The translations under genes were made by a program, and so were the position numbers. This document shows, piece by piece, positions 20,176 to 32,592 of a stretch of DNA of 48,698 bases; the stretch's first letter is position 1, and each line of letters starts with the position of its first letter. Below the pieces are notes generated by a model. It worked only from the letters and a program-made list of their open reading frames with translations. It had not been told where the DNA came from and did no database searches. This DNA comes from Chara braunii (Eukaryota; Streptophyta; Charophyceae; Charales; Characeae), in contig BFEA01000392.1 in assembly GCA_003427395.1 (NCBI GenBank), positions 650,432 to 699,129 on the forward strand, in the 5' to 3' direction.

Positions 20176-20479
20176 GCAAGATTTTGGAGAGAGGGGGGAT
20201 CCTCTTCACCATGAAACCGGCGTCGGATAACTGCTGTTACATGCTAGTTCCTCCCTCCCCACGCCATTGATTACAGAGTACGAACTGAGTAGGATACTTT
20301 GTTCCCCCTTTTTTGAGAGTGAAGTTATTGAGATAGCACTTGCTGGGAACCAGGCCCAGCGTCCCATATTTGCTGTCCCTGATATTTGGGTGCTATAGGT
20401 AGGTGATGTTGATGATGCTGCTGCTGAGATGCAGAAGGCTGATGATGACCGCAGATCTCTGAGCTCCTTACTCCCACCC

Positions 20480-20893
20480 AAACCATCGCATATCTACGAT
20501 TGTTGTGGCTGCAGGGGGGAACATATCAGGAAAATCCTCTGGACTCCTCATTGGGATATCCGGATTGACTTGCAGCCATTCGTGAAACTGAAGTTTGCTG
20601 TTTTTGGTGAATTCATTGCCTTCCTTTTCATCCCCTCTTTCCCCGTGGCAAACGATGTGTGGTAACCTGCCTCCCTTTTCCCCTCCCAAATGAGTTAACC
20701 TTTCCTGCACGTTGTTCCACTGCACTCTTATTTCCGTTTCTATGAAGTGTCTGACTATCTCTCCTGCTTCCCCTTCTCCCATGCTGGCCCCTTCCTGATC
20801 AAACACGCATCTCCTTGTCCATAGCATCCATACCACGGCTTTCCTGGCGATGCCAAACAGATTTGTGGCGTAGTTGGAGGCTAGTGGCCTACC
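20480..20893 (-). pseudogene. LINE-3 ORF2 C-terminal fragment
   Basis: This reads NLFGIARKAVVWMLWTRRC and onward, aligning with LFTYMRLALLMVIWRMRC in LINE-1 and LFSYMRL in LINE-2. The end MFPPA matches the LINE-2 end TMPPAPV in position. It is separated from the zf-RVT part by a ~640-bp insertion that ends in a T-run. Confidence 0.7.
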
Positions 20894-21530
20894 CTTTTTT
20901 TTTTTTTTTTTTTTTAAACTGGGCCCAGTGCCCAAGGCTGATATTACCAATAATAAGATTGAGGCCGGGGTCCTCACAGTCTGCCCGGAATGAACATACG
21001 GAAACCGCTAATGATGACCATGATGATATTAATGAAACTGATTAATGATGCTAATGAGAATGATGATTCAAAAACATGAAAAATTAAAGAAAATTATTTC
21101 AAAAATATGCTATATCAGCTATTCTGGCCTCCTAATCCTAGAACAACTCCCAGCCCTCCCTATACTAGGACACTGTACCTCAAAGACAAAAGCACCTAAC
21201 TAATTGTCAACCATAGCTGATCTCTTCTCACTTCATTGCAGCCCCCCCCGGTTCACCACTAGACTGCCTTCCACCCTCAGCAAACCCCAGATCTCTCTAC
21301 AAGGCCTCACGCTCCTGCTATTAACAGGTTACAGGGCAACGCCCCAGCTCCGGCCAGCGTCGTTCTGGCATCGGCAAACCAAGGGCACAGAACATAGCAA
21401 CTCAGTTGAAATCAGTCCAGGTTCAACCATCTCTGAAGTCCTATATCCCGAATGTGGAAGAATGCTAGATGCTACCAAAACTTCAGAACACCAAAAAGCT
21501 TAATATAACAATAATCAGATGATGAAACTA
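20894..21530 (-). mobile_element. Unclassified insertion inside LINE-3
   Basis: About 640 bp separate two parts of LINE-3 that are only about 10 codons apart in LINE-1 and LINE-2. The inserted DNA has a T-run at its left end (20896-20916), that is an A-tail on the minus strand, which suggests a retroposed sequence. I recognise no coding content in it. Borders are approximate because the flanking LINE is itself diverged. Confidence 0.55.
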
Positions 21531-21534
21531 ATGG

Positions 21535-22353
21535 TGTGATGAAACCCTATTCTCCTAATAATATCGATTCTCATTTCCATGGCCATTCGTCCTCAGTTTC
21601 GAGTTGAGACCAGATGCGGTCTCACCAGCATCACATTAGAACCGCCCCTGGGTACTGGAGAAAAATATGTTCCATTGTTTCACAAACTTTGCGGCTCGGG
21701 AATCCCGTTGGGCAGATTTGACATCATGGAAGGGCTTCCCCTTTCTGTTCCAGATTAGTTTTGTCTATGATCCAGTTGTTGGTGGGAAGGCATCTATGAA
21801 GAATCTGCCATTGCAGGGCGGCAAATTTGGTCAGTCTTTCCATAATTCCTTTAAACCACTTTATTCCTTTTATTTGATCATCTCCTAGGTTTAAGTGTCT
21901 CTTCCACCTCTCCCTCACCACTGTCCTCACATCCACTTTGGGTCTAATCATCATGTATGTGCTCTTTACCGTCAAGCCAAAGAGTTCTACCTTTTGCCCT
22001 GTTTGACTTCTCACCCATTGCCATTCTAGCGGGTCTAGGGCCAGAGTGGATAGGGGGACTTCCGGGCGATAGGCTTGCCATTCTATTATTCCTCCCTTGT
22101 GTGTCTGCAGTACTCGTATACAATACAGGTTGGCTTTCTCGTGCCATTGGACTGAGTCTGGGTGGTACCTTACCAGAGTGTCGTCCTCCTTTCTTTCGAA
22201 CAGGTTTACCATGGATCCTTCAGTTCTCGCCTCCACGACACACCCTATTTGTAAGGGTGAGTCCTCCAGCGTGACTGTCACCCAGTCTTGTTCCTGCGAG
22301 CTTGGTCCTTTTCTCAAGATCACCACCCAAGCTAAGGGTATGAAGAATATCAA
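21535..22353 (-). pseudogene. LINE-3 ORF2: connection and zf-RVT region
   Basis: The 209-codon frame ending at 21724 holds LQWQILHRCLPTNNWI and KTNLEQKG, the lead-in to zf-RVT seen in LINE-1 and LINE-2. Beyond its stop the same frame reads a cysteine pair, then EHIFLQYPGAV, where LINE-1 has EHCLLACPMAV. The second metal-binding cysteine position has changed, so the finger is decayed. Confidence 0.75.
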
Positions 22354-24760
22354 TTGTTCCAGTTTGTTTGCTAAATTGTGGGCTTATCGCAGATGGAGTC
22401 TCAATTGTTGGGTGGTTTTCCAATCCTTAGCAGGCTCGTCTCACATATCCCCTACTCGGAGGACCCCATTTCTAAACCACGCGGTCCACTGGGGGTCCAA
22501 GCTACTAAACACCCGGCCTTGTCGATCGGTAATCGCTCTGTTCCCAAACAAAGGCTGTCGCAAGACTTCTTCCATCCGTTTTAGGGGGGGTTGTCTGGGA
22601 GCGGTAACCTTCTTCAATCCTTGATTAAGTTGACCCAGAATTTATCCTTTGTTAGATTTTGTCTAACTGTTCCTCTATCTTCTTCCTCTCGCAAGTATGA
22701 ATTTGCTCTGGGGATTGACCAGTAACGGTCCTCAATCCAGGTCAGCGGGTCTACCCCCGAGGCACTTCTTGGGGCCAGCCTACAGATCTGTTCCTTGGCC
22801 ATATTCTCCCAAGGGGGACTTTACCCCGGAGCAGTCTTTTAAGCCATTGGATTGTCAAAGTTGTTGCTTGCAGAGAGGGATCCAGCAGTCTCATCCCGCC
22901 CTTCGTTTTAGGCTGGATCAACGTATCCCATGCCACACGGCTTATCACATGTTGTTGGTCTGAGCCCCCCCTCCAGAGGAAGGAAGCAAGTTGTTTCTTG
23001 AGAGTTGTAGTTTTTTTCTTGTTAAGGTGTCAGATGGCTGACTTGTACCAGATTGCTGCCAATACTTTATTATTAATGATCAACGCCCTCCCAAAGATGG
23101 ATGTGTTTTTGTTTTTTCATTTTTGCATTTTTTCTAGTGTTGTTCTAGTTATTCATTCATCATTCTTTTTTGGCGCCCCCTGCGCTAAACGAGTCACCCC
23201 CAGCACGCGAATTTGTTCCTCCAGGGGCCTCCAGTCTACCTTGGGTTGTTTCGGGGAGCAAACCCCATGATAATGGATCCACCAGCCCTGTGTCTTGCTT
23301 CCTCAATGGACGGTCATGTCCGATACCTAGGTGAAGCGCGTCATCAAGGTCAGGATTTCTTCCATATTGTTCTGGGTGGCCTCTGTTACTACTGTCAAAT
23401 CGTCAGCAAACATTAAGTAAATGGGCAAGGCTTCCTCCGTGATGCCTGCCAGACAAAGTCGAGATATTTTTTGTTTGTTCTCAGGTTAGCCCCCAGAGCT
23501 TCCATTACGATGATGAAGAGAAAGGGGGCTATGGAATCTCCCTGTCTTACTGAGCGTTGTAGTATGAAATCTGGTGCAATCAGGCCAGTCACCTGCACTC
23601 GTGTTGTCGCGTTGTGGTGGAGAATCCTTATCCAGTCTCGGAATTCTGGTCCAAAGTTCATTTTCTAAAGACATGTGTCTAGGAATCTTTAGTCCACATG
23701 GTCGTATGCTTTCTCAAAATCAATAAACACGATTGCAGCATTTTGTTTCGTTTGTCTTGTTAGTTTTATTATCTCATTGACTAATAGTACATTATCCTGG
23801 ATGCTTCTGTTATGCATGAACCCGGTCTGTGTCGAGTGGATTATCTCCTCCAAGATGGGGATCATTCTGTTGCCAGCGCTTTGGCCACCAGTTTGTATAC
23901 CACCGTGAGGAGGGTAATTGACCAGTAATTTCTTATATTTGTTTTGTCACATTTTTCGTACAGTAGGGTGAGGATTCCTTGGCCCGCAAATTCCCCCAAT
24001 TCTCCTTATGCCTTCACCTGCTTGTAGTATTCCGTCAGGTCCTCTGACATGGGGGACCACATTTCCTCCCAAAATTTTTTAGGAAGTTCGTCTATTCCCG
24101 GGGTTTTATCTTCTTCCATCTGTAGGAGGCCGCTCCATATTTTCTTTTTTCGTACTGTTTTTTTTTCAGAGCCTCGCGTTCTTCGTGTGATATCCTTTTT
24201 GTAAGGGGATCTAAAAACTCCTCAATCTCACGTTCCTGTACTGGTCCTGGTTCCTTCGTCAGGTTGGAGGTAAAAATATTTTTGTACAAGTTCATGGCTA
24301 CCTTTAGGTCTATGGGCTGATGAGTATAAGATGACCTCCCATGTTTTAACAGGGTTGTATAGACCCTCTATGGCTGATTTTATGGCCTTTGTCTGGGTCA
24401 GTGCAAAGAATCTTGCATCCATTTGTCCTTCTACTGAGTGCTTCAATATTTTTTTTCTAATGATAGATCCCTCCCACCTTTCTTGTGCAAATTTCAGTAG
24501 TTGTTCTTTAAGTTTTTGTATTTCAGTGGGCTCTGTTTGAGAGTTTGGATATCATGGTTGTTATAATTCATAGTTCTGAATTTTCTGTTGTATATCCATT
24601 TCCTTAGCGTACTTCTCTTAGCACGTATTTTCGAAAATTCATTGCATTTTCTGGCTAAAAAGGTCAGCCTATTGTTGAACCATGCAATATGTGAGTCGTG
24701 TTGGTCCCTTGTAGTGCGTCAGTACTCCCATACGTCTCTGAGGAACCTTTGAAAATGTCT
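22354..24760 (-). pseudogene. LINE-3 ORF2: reverse transcriptase, heavily decayed
   Basis: Short blocks of RT are recoverable in changing frames: LQRSVRQGDSIAPFLFI near 23560, MFADDLTVVTEATQ with the active site at 23399-23410, and SKTQGWW shortly after. The intervening sequence carries many stops. A Lys/Glu-rich frame at 24092-24295 belongs to the linker ahead of RT. Confidence 0.75.
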
Positions 24761-25698
24761 CAGTTTAAGCAGAGATGTATTGAGTTTGTAGAACCCTTTG
24801 CCTTGGTCCGTTTTTTTGCGGAACCTAAGCAGCACTGCGCACATCTTGTGGTCCGCCCCAAGCCATGGGCTTTGTAGGAAGATGGTCGCGGCTTGTAGTG
24901 CTCTATCCAGATCCTCCGGGATGAGAATAAGGTCGATTCTTGATATGGATTGGTGCGGCGTTCCGCTGTTCCAGTGTTCCGTATACAGGAGAAGATTTTT
25001 TTCTGCGGGTATATGCGCCGAAATGAGTCATATAGATGCTCCGCCTCACAGAGTCTGCTAATTATCCCTTCGTCCTCTTCTATACAGGTCGGGCAGGGGG
25101 TGGGGATTCTCCACCTGTCCAAACTGCGATCGGGTGCTGCGTTGAAGTCCCCTGCGATTATCGTGGGAATTTCGTGTGGTGTGTTCAAAAAAGGTTTTGC
25201 GGTGCTCTATCTCGTTGCGGCCATACACATAGATTACGCAAACCACCTCTATTTCCAGCATGAGGAGGACTGCCGCCCATCTCCCTTCCCTTGTATCCAC
25301 CGTTGAGTGGATAACATCCGCCCAAGAGTCAGGGGGGACCCAAATTGACACTCCTGCCGAGCCCGGGGTTGGCGCATAGGCGGTGATTTTTTGAAAAGGC
25401 CAAGCTAGATTGTGTGCTCTGTTGTGTTATGGGGAGTCGGTGATATGGGTTCCTGGATGCAGATAAGGTCCGACCATTGTCTCCCTCCCACCCCTTTGAT
25501 TTGCTCCAACAACGCCTTGCGTTTTTGTGGTCTTGCGGTCGCCAGCCCATTCACGTTAAGCGAGCGTAGGTCTAGATCTGCCACATGGGTTGCCCTGTTC
25601 CTATCCTTACCATAGTGGGCCTGTAATATGTTTGCTCCCTGGTTGGGCAACCCTTCTCTTGCTTGTTGCTGCTGGTTCCCAAATTCAGACTTGTCCAT
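24760..25698 (-). pseudogene. LINE-3 ORF2: APE endonuclease, decayed
   Basis: LRSLNVNGLA and LICIQEP (near 25450-25570) match the first endonuclease motifs, and TIIAGDFNAAPDRSLDRW (~25160) matches the GDFN block. Several stops and frame changes separate them. It sits between the helical module and RT, as in the other copies. Confidence 0.75.
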
Positions 25699-26518
25699 GA
25701 CCGATAAATTTTACCCAGTCCGCGGTGTCCAGCAAGAGGGCGTGTTGTAGGAGGTTGTGTCTTAGAAGTGAGCATAGACAATGTAGTACATTTGCGGCCC
25801 TCCCTAGAGAATTGTCCCTGATTCTTGACTGATGCACCTCTAACAGTTTGGCATGGGAGAGTCAGAGCAGACCTGTCTCCTTGCGATCACTGAATCGAGC
25901 AAAAGCCACTCTTTGTGCCATATGCGCAATTCCCCTTCCGGCTATCCATTTGGTTTTTGCCCCTGGCTCGTACTACGATTCTACAAATCTGTCCATATCC
26001 TGTTGTAACACCTTTTCTCCTTCTACGTCATAGTCCTTATAGGAGGATCAACCCTTTAAAGTGGCCCCTCCCTGGTGGCCCATGACTGGTGGGGATAGGC
26101 CTAATTCCCACGTGCCCTTTTTGTTTCTCACTGGGATGAGGGGCACTCCCTCTGCCGTTATCTGCCCTACCCCCTCCCGTTGTTCCAGGCACTGCCTCAG
26201 GCGGCATTTTATGGTAGGCTCCTTCTCCCGAGGCCGGCCAACGCTCGAACCGGGGTCATCCGGGGGCGGTTTGCCGGTTGGCTGTGTTTGGGCGTCTTCT
26301 AGGGGTGTGCCCTGCCCCAGGGTGTAGACCGTTCTCTTCGCCGCAGCCTGTGCCTCTGTCTGTGCGCCTGGTTCTGGTCATTTTTTATCTCCTTCCTGCT
26401 TCCGCATCCCTTAAGGTATTTCCCCTCTCTGGGTTCTTTCTTCCTGTTCCTCTATTTTTGGGCATGGGGGCGGTAGGAGCTCGACTACTACGTGTAGGAC
26501 TCGAGTACAAACTTCGGG

Positions 26519-26770
26519 CTAGTGAAGTTCAGGTGACAGGCCTTCCGTCATTACTCTCTTAAGTCTGGGGCTTCCAGCCAAAATGGAGAAGATGTTCAGG
26601 TACTTTGCCTCCGAAAACTCGACTGACTCTAGGCCATATATGTCCTTCAGGGTGCTTAGTAGCCAATCCGCCAGTTGGATCAGCTTTTGTTCAATTGGGA
26701 TGTGCTGGCCCTGTTGTGAGTCGTCGTTGTCACTGTTGTCTTGGTCACCTGGTATCTGAGTCTCTTCCAT
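26519..26770 (-). pseudogene. LINE-3 copy of the ORF1b helical module
   Basis: An acidic start followed by LIQLADWLLSTLKD and LNIFSILAGSPRLKRVM aligns in position and pattern with LKLLTDWILQN and IRRRILAKPNI of LINE-1. Conservation in a copy this old supports a real protein module. The sequence between here and the zinc knuckle (26771-27496) is broken LINE linker. Confidence 0.55.
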
Positions 26771-27496
26771 AATTATTTATGGGGGGGGGGAGGAGGGGAG
26801 GGGGGACGGACCTACATCGGGGTGGGGCGAAGGGCTTCCTTGAAGGGGTCCAGGTCACAAGGCTTTTCTTCTCTCCCCTCTTCTTTCTGTATTTGCTGAG
26901 CCTCCTTCTGGTTGAGTGGTTGTCCCTCTTTATTTCCATCCTTTTTCCTTTCCTCCTTTACCAGTTCTTTTTCTTTGTGCCTTTTGTTCCTTGTAGGTTG
27001 GATTGTCCCTTTACTTTCCATTGCCTTCTCCTCACCTGTTCATTCCCCAGCCCCTTCTTGCCAGTATTCGAGCGGTGTCAGGCCCGGCAGGGGAAAGGTC
27101 TCAGCTTGGTTTTGTTGCTGCGGGGGCTTTTTTGCTCTCCATTCCAGGTGTGACAGATGACTCTACATTTGTGCAGACCCAACTGTGTTTGCCTCTCCCG
27201 TGCCACCTTCCATCGAAGGAGGTTGTTGTACTTGATGTGCTGCCTTAGTGGGGACTGTCCGTACATTACTGGTTTGGTTGTCTGAGGATCTTTCCTCTTG
27301 GTTGTCCTGCCTTTCCTCCTGCTGCTGTCGAGATCCGGGGCCCTCCACCTCCGGAGGTGTCCATGTGTTTAGAGGTTTGGACTCCCAGTTTGGTTCTCCT
27401 GCTTTCTCTCATCTCCACCCCGTTGACTTCCGGTTTCTGTCACTCCCTTCAACGGAGACCCACCCCTCATGCCCCTGATCTACGGTCCTCCAAAGG

Positions 27497-27840
27497 TTAC
27501 CCCTGAAGGGCTCTCTCAAGAGTCTTCCGATGACTCTGTTCTGCCAGCTTTTCACCTGGGTTATTGGGGCAGGTCACGTCTGTGCACAAGTGTCCGTATG
27601 CTTTGCAGCGGAAGCACCACGGTCTGTGTTTGTGGGCGGTGTGAATCCTGTACTCCTTTCCCCCTACCTTGTAGAGGATTATGTCATCGATTACAAATGG
27701 TTGGGAGGCTGGGAAGTCCAGGGCGCACATGAGGTAGTCATCTCTCCTCTGCACATAGGAGGGGAGGGGGTCAATAAATTCCACTATATCGAACTGCTCC
27801 CCTAGATTGGTGCACTGTGGGCATGAGGACACTTTTATTG
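27497..27840 (-). pseudogene. LINE-3 ORF1 fragment with zinc knuckle
   Basis: This carries the end of the DUF4283-like region (YVQRRDDYLMCALDF) and the knuckle CFRCKAYGHLCTDVTC, with the same C-x2-C-x4-H-x-C-x4-C spacing as LINE-1. Upstream the frame runs into SINE-like copy F, so the apparent first ~40 residues of the open frame are SINE sequence and not protein. Confidence 0.8.
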
Positions 27841-27970
27841 TTTTTTTTTTCTCAGAACAACCCGAGGTGGTGGTAGGGGTGCTGATAAGAGCAGACACCG
27901 CTATCACTCTCGGGGAGGCTCCATCTATTGGTGGGGAGCTGCACCTGCTGGAAACCGGGTCCATCGTCCC
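27841..27970 (-). repeat. SINE-like repeat, copy F
   Basis: Minus-strand copy with the core, the 3' stem-loop (arms GTGATAGCGGTG and CACCCCTACCAC) and a short A-tail (T-run 27841-27850) abutting the truncated LINE-3 ORF1. It either inserted there or marks the point where LINE-3 is cut. Confidence 0.8.
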
Positions 27971-28972
27971 AAAACAACATGTTTCCTTGTTTACACAGAC
28001 ATTTGTTAGTGGTAATCAGTAGCTGTATAGTCCATCCTCGAAGGAAACGCTTGTCGATCAGCCTACACACCTACCCAATATCCTAAGACGTTTGCGTACA
28101 TGACAGCTTGAGTTGGATGGTAGCAAACCCGAGTCCCATGGCTGCCATCTCCCTTTATTCATGGAGTCGAGCTCCATCACCGTCGACTGAGACCCAGTGC
28201 ATGTAGGCAAAACTGACCTCCCGTTCCCCAGCCCCCGCCCTTTGGAACATGAGTTTTTGAACAATGTTAAACAGTGTTAGACTGTGTTAGTTATCTTTTG
28301 AGACAGCTCCAAACTGCGGAATTTTGTGTGTCCCCAAGTCTGCAGTTGAACCTTCTGTACCTCTTCATTCATCCTCTGAGCGCCTAATATGTCATGATCT
28401 TTTCTGGTACCTCGTCGTGCAGAGGTTTGGGGGAGTACAATCTAACCCCCTAAGCCCTAAATCCTCAATACATTACAGGCTCGTTTATTGCAAGTCATGG
28501 TAAGTTAGTCAAGTAGAAGGCAGTAGGAGCTCCTGCATGCCAGCGCATCTGCCACGTCTGTTGATGTTGTCGTCGTCATACGAGTTGTTCGCCACAGCGA
28601 CTTGAAGACACAAAGTTGTTCATGTCGTCCCCGTGAGGTTTCAGGTCATTCCCACACCCGGACTTTGCAGAATGTACCAGACTTTGATTGGGGTGCTACT
28701 TCCGCTGTCTTCCTTCCCGCATGGCGGCGTCGCAGTATGACACGATGTTGTGTTGTCTCTCCTCATGTTGGGTACAATATCCATCACAACGGCATTGAGG
28801 CATCTCATTGTCCCCGTCGTCAGCAGCTGCGAAAGAGATGGTCGGGTGGCAAGGGATAGAGAATAGGAGGACGGGGGGGGTGATGTGGGGAAGGGGGAGA
28901 CCGGGAGGGGTATCGCAGAAGGGGAAGGGAGGCGGGCGGTGATGTCAAGGAGTACAGGAGGGAGGGGAGGGG
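27971..28972. other. LINE-2 3' flank and gene-free DNA
   Basis: The part next to 28973 must contain the LINE-2 3' untranslated region (G-rich on the plus strand at 28860-28960). I could not find an A-tail that fixes its end. Nothing else is recognisable. Confidence 0.45.
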
Positions 28973-30306
28973 TCAGTGCAGGACGGGGGCAGGGGGCATT
29001 GTGCAACCGGGGTCCTGGGGGATGAGCACAAAGTTAGTCGGAAGGTACGGGACTGCGAAATCGTCCAGGGGCTTCCTTTGCCATGAGGGCTCGTTCGCTC
29101 TCCAGTTTTTCCATTGTACATTGAGGTCATCCAGCAGTTCGGAGAAGGCTTGGTGCGGATCCTGCCAGATCTGGCAGTAGGACTCTCGCAAAGCCTCCTT
29201 GAGAACGGGGTCCCTCTGTTCGTGATATTCCTGTTTCATAGCCTTCCAGGCCCTTTGTGTATTGGACCTGATCTCTTCCTCAATTGTTTGTTGTGTTTGA
29301 TGGAGACCGAACAGATGGTCTTTTCTCTCAAAAGAGCACCTGGCTCTCCAGGCTTGCATGAGCACGTGCAGCCTCATGTACGAGAAGAGGTTGGCGGCAA
29401 AGGGTGTCCATTGCGCCAGCAAGTGTTCGTTTTTGCCAAGTAGGATGAGGCCCAGGTCCCACGAGATATGGATGTCCGTGAGTGAGTGGAACGCTGCATC
29501 CCACCACCTCCATATTTGGGCAGCCATCGGGCACGCCAACAGACAGTGCTCGAGTGTCGCTCTAGCTTGTTGTGTTGCCCTGCCACAATAGGAGCAGATG
29601 GGGGACAGCAGGCCTTTCTGTTCAAGGTTCGTTCTTGAGACGAGCCAATCGGGAGTGGGAAGACAACGGTGGAGGATTTGCCATTGCAAAGATCTGAGGT
29701 TTGCGGGCATTATTTTGGAGTGCTTATCCCAGGGGAGGCTGTTAAGCAGTTGTGGGTTCAGCGATGAATCACGCCCCCATCTATGTGCGATTGTCTGTCC
29801 AATCTGTTGTTGTGGACAAGATGCTCTATATCCCCCTTTAATCGTGTAATCCCAGATGTGCATAGATTGTTGGCCCGTCCATTCCCAGTCATCCGGGTCA
29901 AAGGGGAGGCGGGCAATAGGCTGGCGGGTTTGTATACATGGTAGCCCTTATCGTCGTCGCCCACCACTCTCAAATTCATCAACCCTACCCACAATTATGT
30001 GGTGTCCAGATCTTCATTCCGGGCTAGTGGAGAGAACCGCAGTCCTGGAGTGTGTAGGACGAAAGCTTCCAAAGTGCACTTCCCGCCATGAGTGTTGTGC
30101 ACCTTGTAGACAGCGGTCGGGCTGGGGAGGTCATTGTACTTGACCACCCAGTCTTGTCGTTGGATAGTCGGGCCAGTTTTGAGGATTTGCCACCAGGCCA
30201 AAGGAAGGGCTTCTATTATTTGACGGGTCTTTTTGGCGACATTCTTTACGTACAGCTGCTGCGGTGTGGCCCGGTTTTGCTCAGCTGTGTCCCAGAGGTC
30301 ACCCAC
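28973..30306 (-). pseudogene. LINE-2 ORF2: connection, zf-RVT finger and C-terminus
   Basis: After frame changes between 30490 and 29863, a 296-codon frame reads the whole C-terminal part. LQWQILHRCLPTPDW leads into the finger CSYC...EHCLLAC with C-x2-C-x12-H-x4-C spacing, identical to LINE-1. The tail after LFSYMRL ends at a stop at 28973 and lacks the long Pro-rich extension of LINE-1. The section 29995-30306 is the upstream connection region in another frame. Confidence 0.85.
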
Positions 30307-30489
30307 CGTGTAGATTCCTTTGTTAACCCAGGAGAGTCAAGGAGAGTTAGTCGAGAGCGTAAATGGGTTGCCGGCTTCGTCCAGGACGAATGGGTTGCCA
30401 AACAACGGTTGTATCCACATGGAGTGTCATCTATTGGGCGGGCGCTTCTGTTTAGGGCCACGTTTTCTCCACAACTTTATCATGTATGG

Positions 30490-32592
30490 CTAAAGGGGGT
30501 CGAGGGGGATGTCCTGCCTCGTGGCCAGCGCCGCACCTGTCGCATGCCTGTGCCGGCGGGGACTCGGGATTATCCAATGGCTATTGGTCAACCATTGAAG
30601 AGGGTGCACCCGATTGGGAGGCTTAGCATCAGGTGCAAGACTGGCTATCTGCACACAGGCCAGGGGGGGCCACGGGATGTCATTTCCGACGAGGAGTCTG
30701 GTCAGCGCTTTGAAAATCATGGCCTCACTCTCTCTTTCGGGATCCAGTATCCCCAAACCCCCTTTGGCTCTTGGTTGTGTGAGGGTGTCCCAGCTGACCC
30801 TGCTCATGCAGCCCTCCGTTTTGGTGTTATTTTTCCAGAGGTACATTGTGAGGGTGTTCCTTAGCCTGGAGTATTGTTGTGGATTCAGTGGCCAAACTGC
30901 CAGTTTGTACCATATGGCCGCAAGGATAGCGTTGTTGATTGTCAGCGCCCGGCCCACCAACGAAGTGTGCAGGCCTTCCCATCTTGCCAGGCGTTCGATG
31001 ACCATGTTCACAAGGACGTCCCCGTGGTCAGGTGGGGTCCCCAGTGCCGCCAGCCTCACTCCCAGGATCCTGATAGCGTCCTCCTTTCTCGCCCACGCCA
31101 CACATGGGTCCGGTGGAGGGGGCAAGTCTTGGGGGTGGAGCCACCAACCCTCTGTCTTGGAGCCCCAATTCACTTTCATGTCTGCTGCCAGTGAGAAGAG
31201 ATGTATGATAAGGGTGAGGACTTGAAGGCTTTCGGTGTCTGCACGTATCAGGACCATAAGGTCGTCAGCAAACAGCGAGGTCACTGGGATAAGGTGGTCC
31301 GGGATATTCGGGATGGGGACCTTGCTGATTTTCGGATGGGCTTTAATTAGCGTTGCGAGGGTCTCCATCACTATGACAAAGAGAAGGGGCGCGATGGGAT
31401 CGCCTTGACGTACCGACCTCTGCAACATTATCGGTTGTGAGAGGTGGTCATTAAGCATTATGTTTGTAGTGGCCGATCTATGAAGGAGTTGGACCCACTG
31501 GCAGAATGCGGAAGCAAAATTCATTATGGCCAGGCACATATCCAGGAAGTCCCAGTCAACGTGGTCATACGATTTCTCGAAGTCTATAAACAAAATGGCT
31601 GCTTGGGCCCTATGCTGGTGTGCGTACTTGATGGTTTCGTTGACTGGGAGAATGTTGTCCTGAATATTTCGGTTGGGCATAAATTCAGTCTAGTCGGGGT
31701 GGATCAACATGTTCATAGTCGGCAACAGGCGGATGGTGAGTGCCTTGGCGACCAGTTTATAGGGGACTGGGAGGAGAGTGATAGGTCTATAGTTTCTGAT
31801 GTCCTCTTTGTCCCCCTTTTTGTACAGGAGTGTGGTCACTCCTTGCCCTATCATGCCCCCAAAGGAGCCCTCCTTCTTGACAACCTTTATATATTCCATC
31901 AGATCGTCTTTGAGGAGGTCCCAGAAGTGCACCCAAAATTCGTTGGGAAAGGAGTCGATGTCGGGTGTCTTCTCGTCATCCATATCAAGCAAGGCTGCCC
32001 ATATTTCATCCTGTGAGAGCGGTTTGTCCATGTCAGTTTTTTGCGCCGGTGAGAGGCGTGATTGCACGACTTGAAGTAGCTTTTCCCTGGCCTTGCGAAC
32101 ATCTTCCGTGTTCTTGTTGGGGGTTTGAGAAGTGAACAGGTGGCTATAGTATTTGGCCGCGTAATCTGCTATGGTGTACGCATTGGTAGCCACCTGGGTT
32201 GTGTCATCTAGGGGGTGTCTAAGCATGGGAACAGCAGAGGTTCTCGTTCGGGCTTTCGCCTTGTTAAAGAAGGACTTCGTCATTGTTCCATCTGATTGTT
32301 GTCATTTAATTATGGCTTGTATCCTCCATGCGTGCGACTGTCTTTCCAGATAGGCTTGGAGGTGGTGCCTTGCCTCTTGCAGCTTTTGGAAGGAGTGGGT
32401 GTGTAGGGGATCGTTCATGAGCTCGCTGTCCCAGTCCGCAAACTCTTGTATGAGTCGGTCAAGGATCGCCTTGCGGTCCCTAGCACATTGTATGGAGAAT
32501 ATTTTGGTCCTATCTCTGAGTTGAGCAATGTCATCGTTAAACCACGCGACAGTTTGTTGTGCTTCCAATTGAGGTTTTGTGGACCGCCAGTA
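30490..32592 (-). pseudogene. LINE-2 ORF2: reverse transcriptase
   Basis: One frame is maintained through this whole section, with stop codons at 32302-32304 (TGA, Arg position) and 31690-31692 (TAG, Gln position). Blocks seen are MTKSFFNKAKAR, LYKKGDKEDIRNYRPITLL, LFIDFEKSYDHVDWDF, SVRQGDPIAPLLF and FADD at 31261-31272. Unlike LINE-1, it keeps the ~20 residues after FADD (ADTESLQVL and onward). It ends at 30490, where the next frame takes over. Confidence 0.9.

Larger units (their letters stand above)
20205..27840 (-). mobile_element. LINE-3: old, 5'-truncated and interrupted L1 LINE
   Basis: Fragments of every LINE module appear in order on the minus strand: ORF1 zinc knuckle (27497-27840), the helical module (26519-26770), APE endonuclease (25698 down to ~24760), reverse transcriptase with FADD (23399-23410), thumb and zf-RVT (22353 down to ~21535), and, after an insertion, the ORF2 C-terminus (20893 down to 20480). 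Frames are broken throughout, more than in LINE-1 or LINE-2, so this copy is older. The 5' end stops in mid-ORF1 at the A-tail of SINE-like copy F. Confidence 0.8.
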
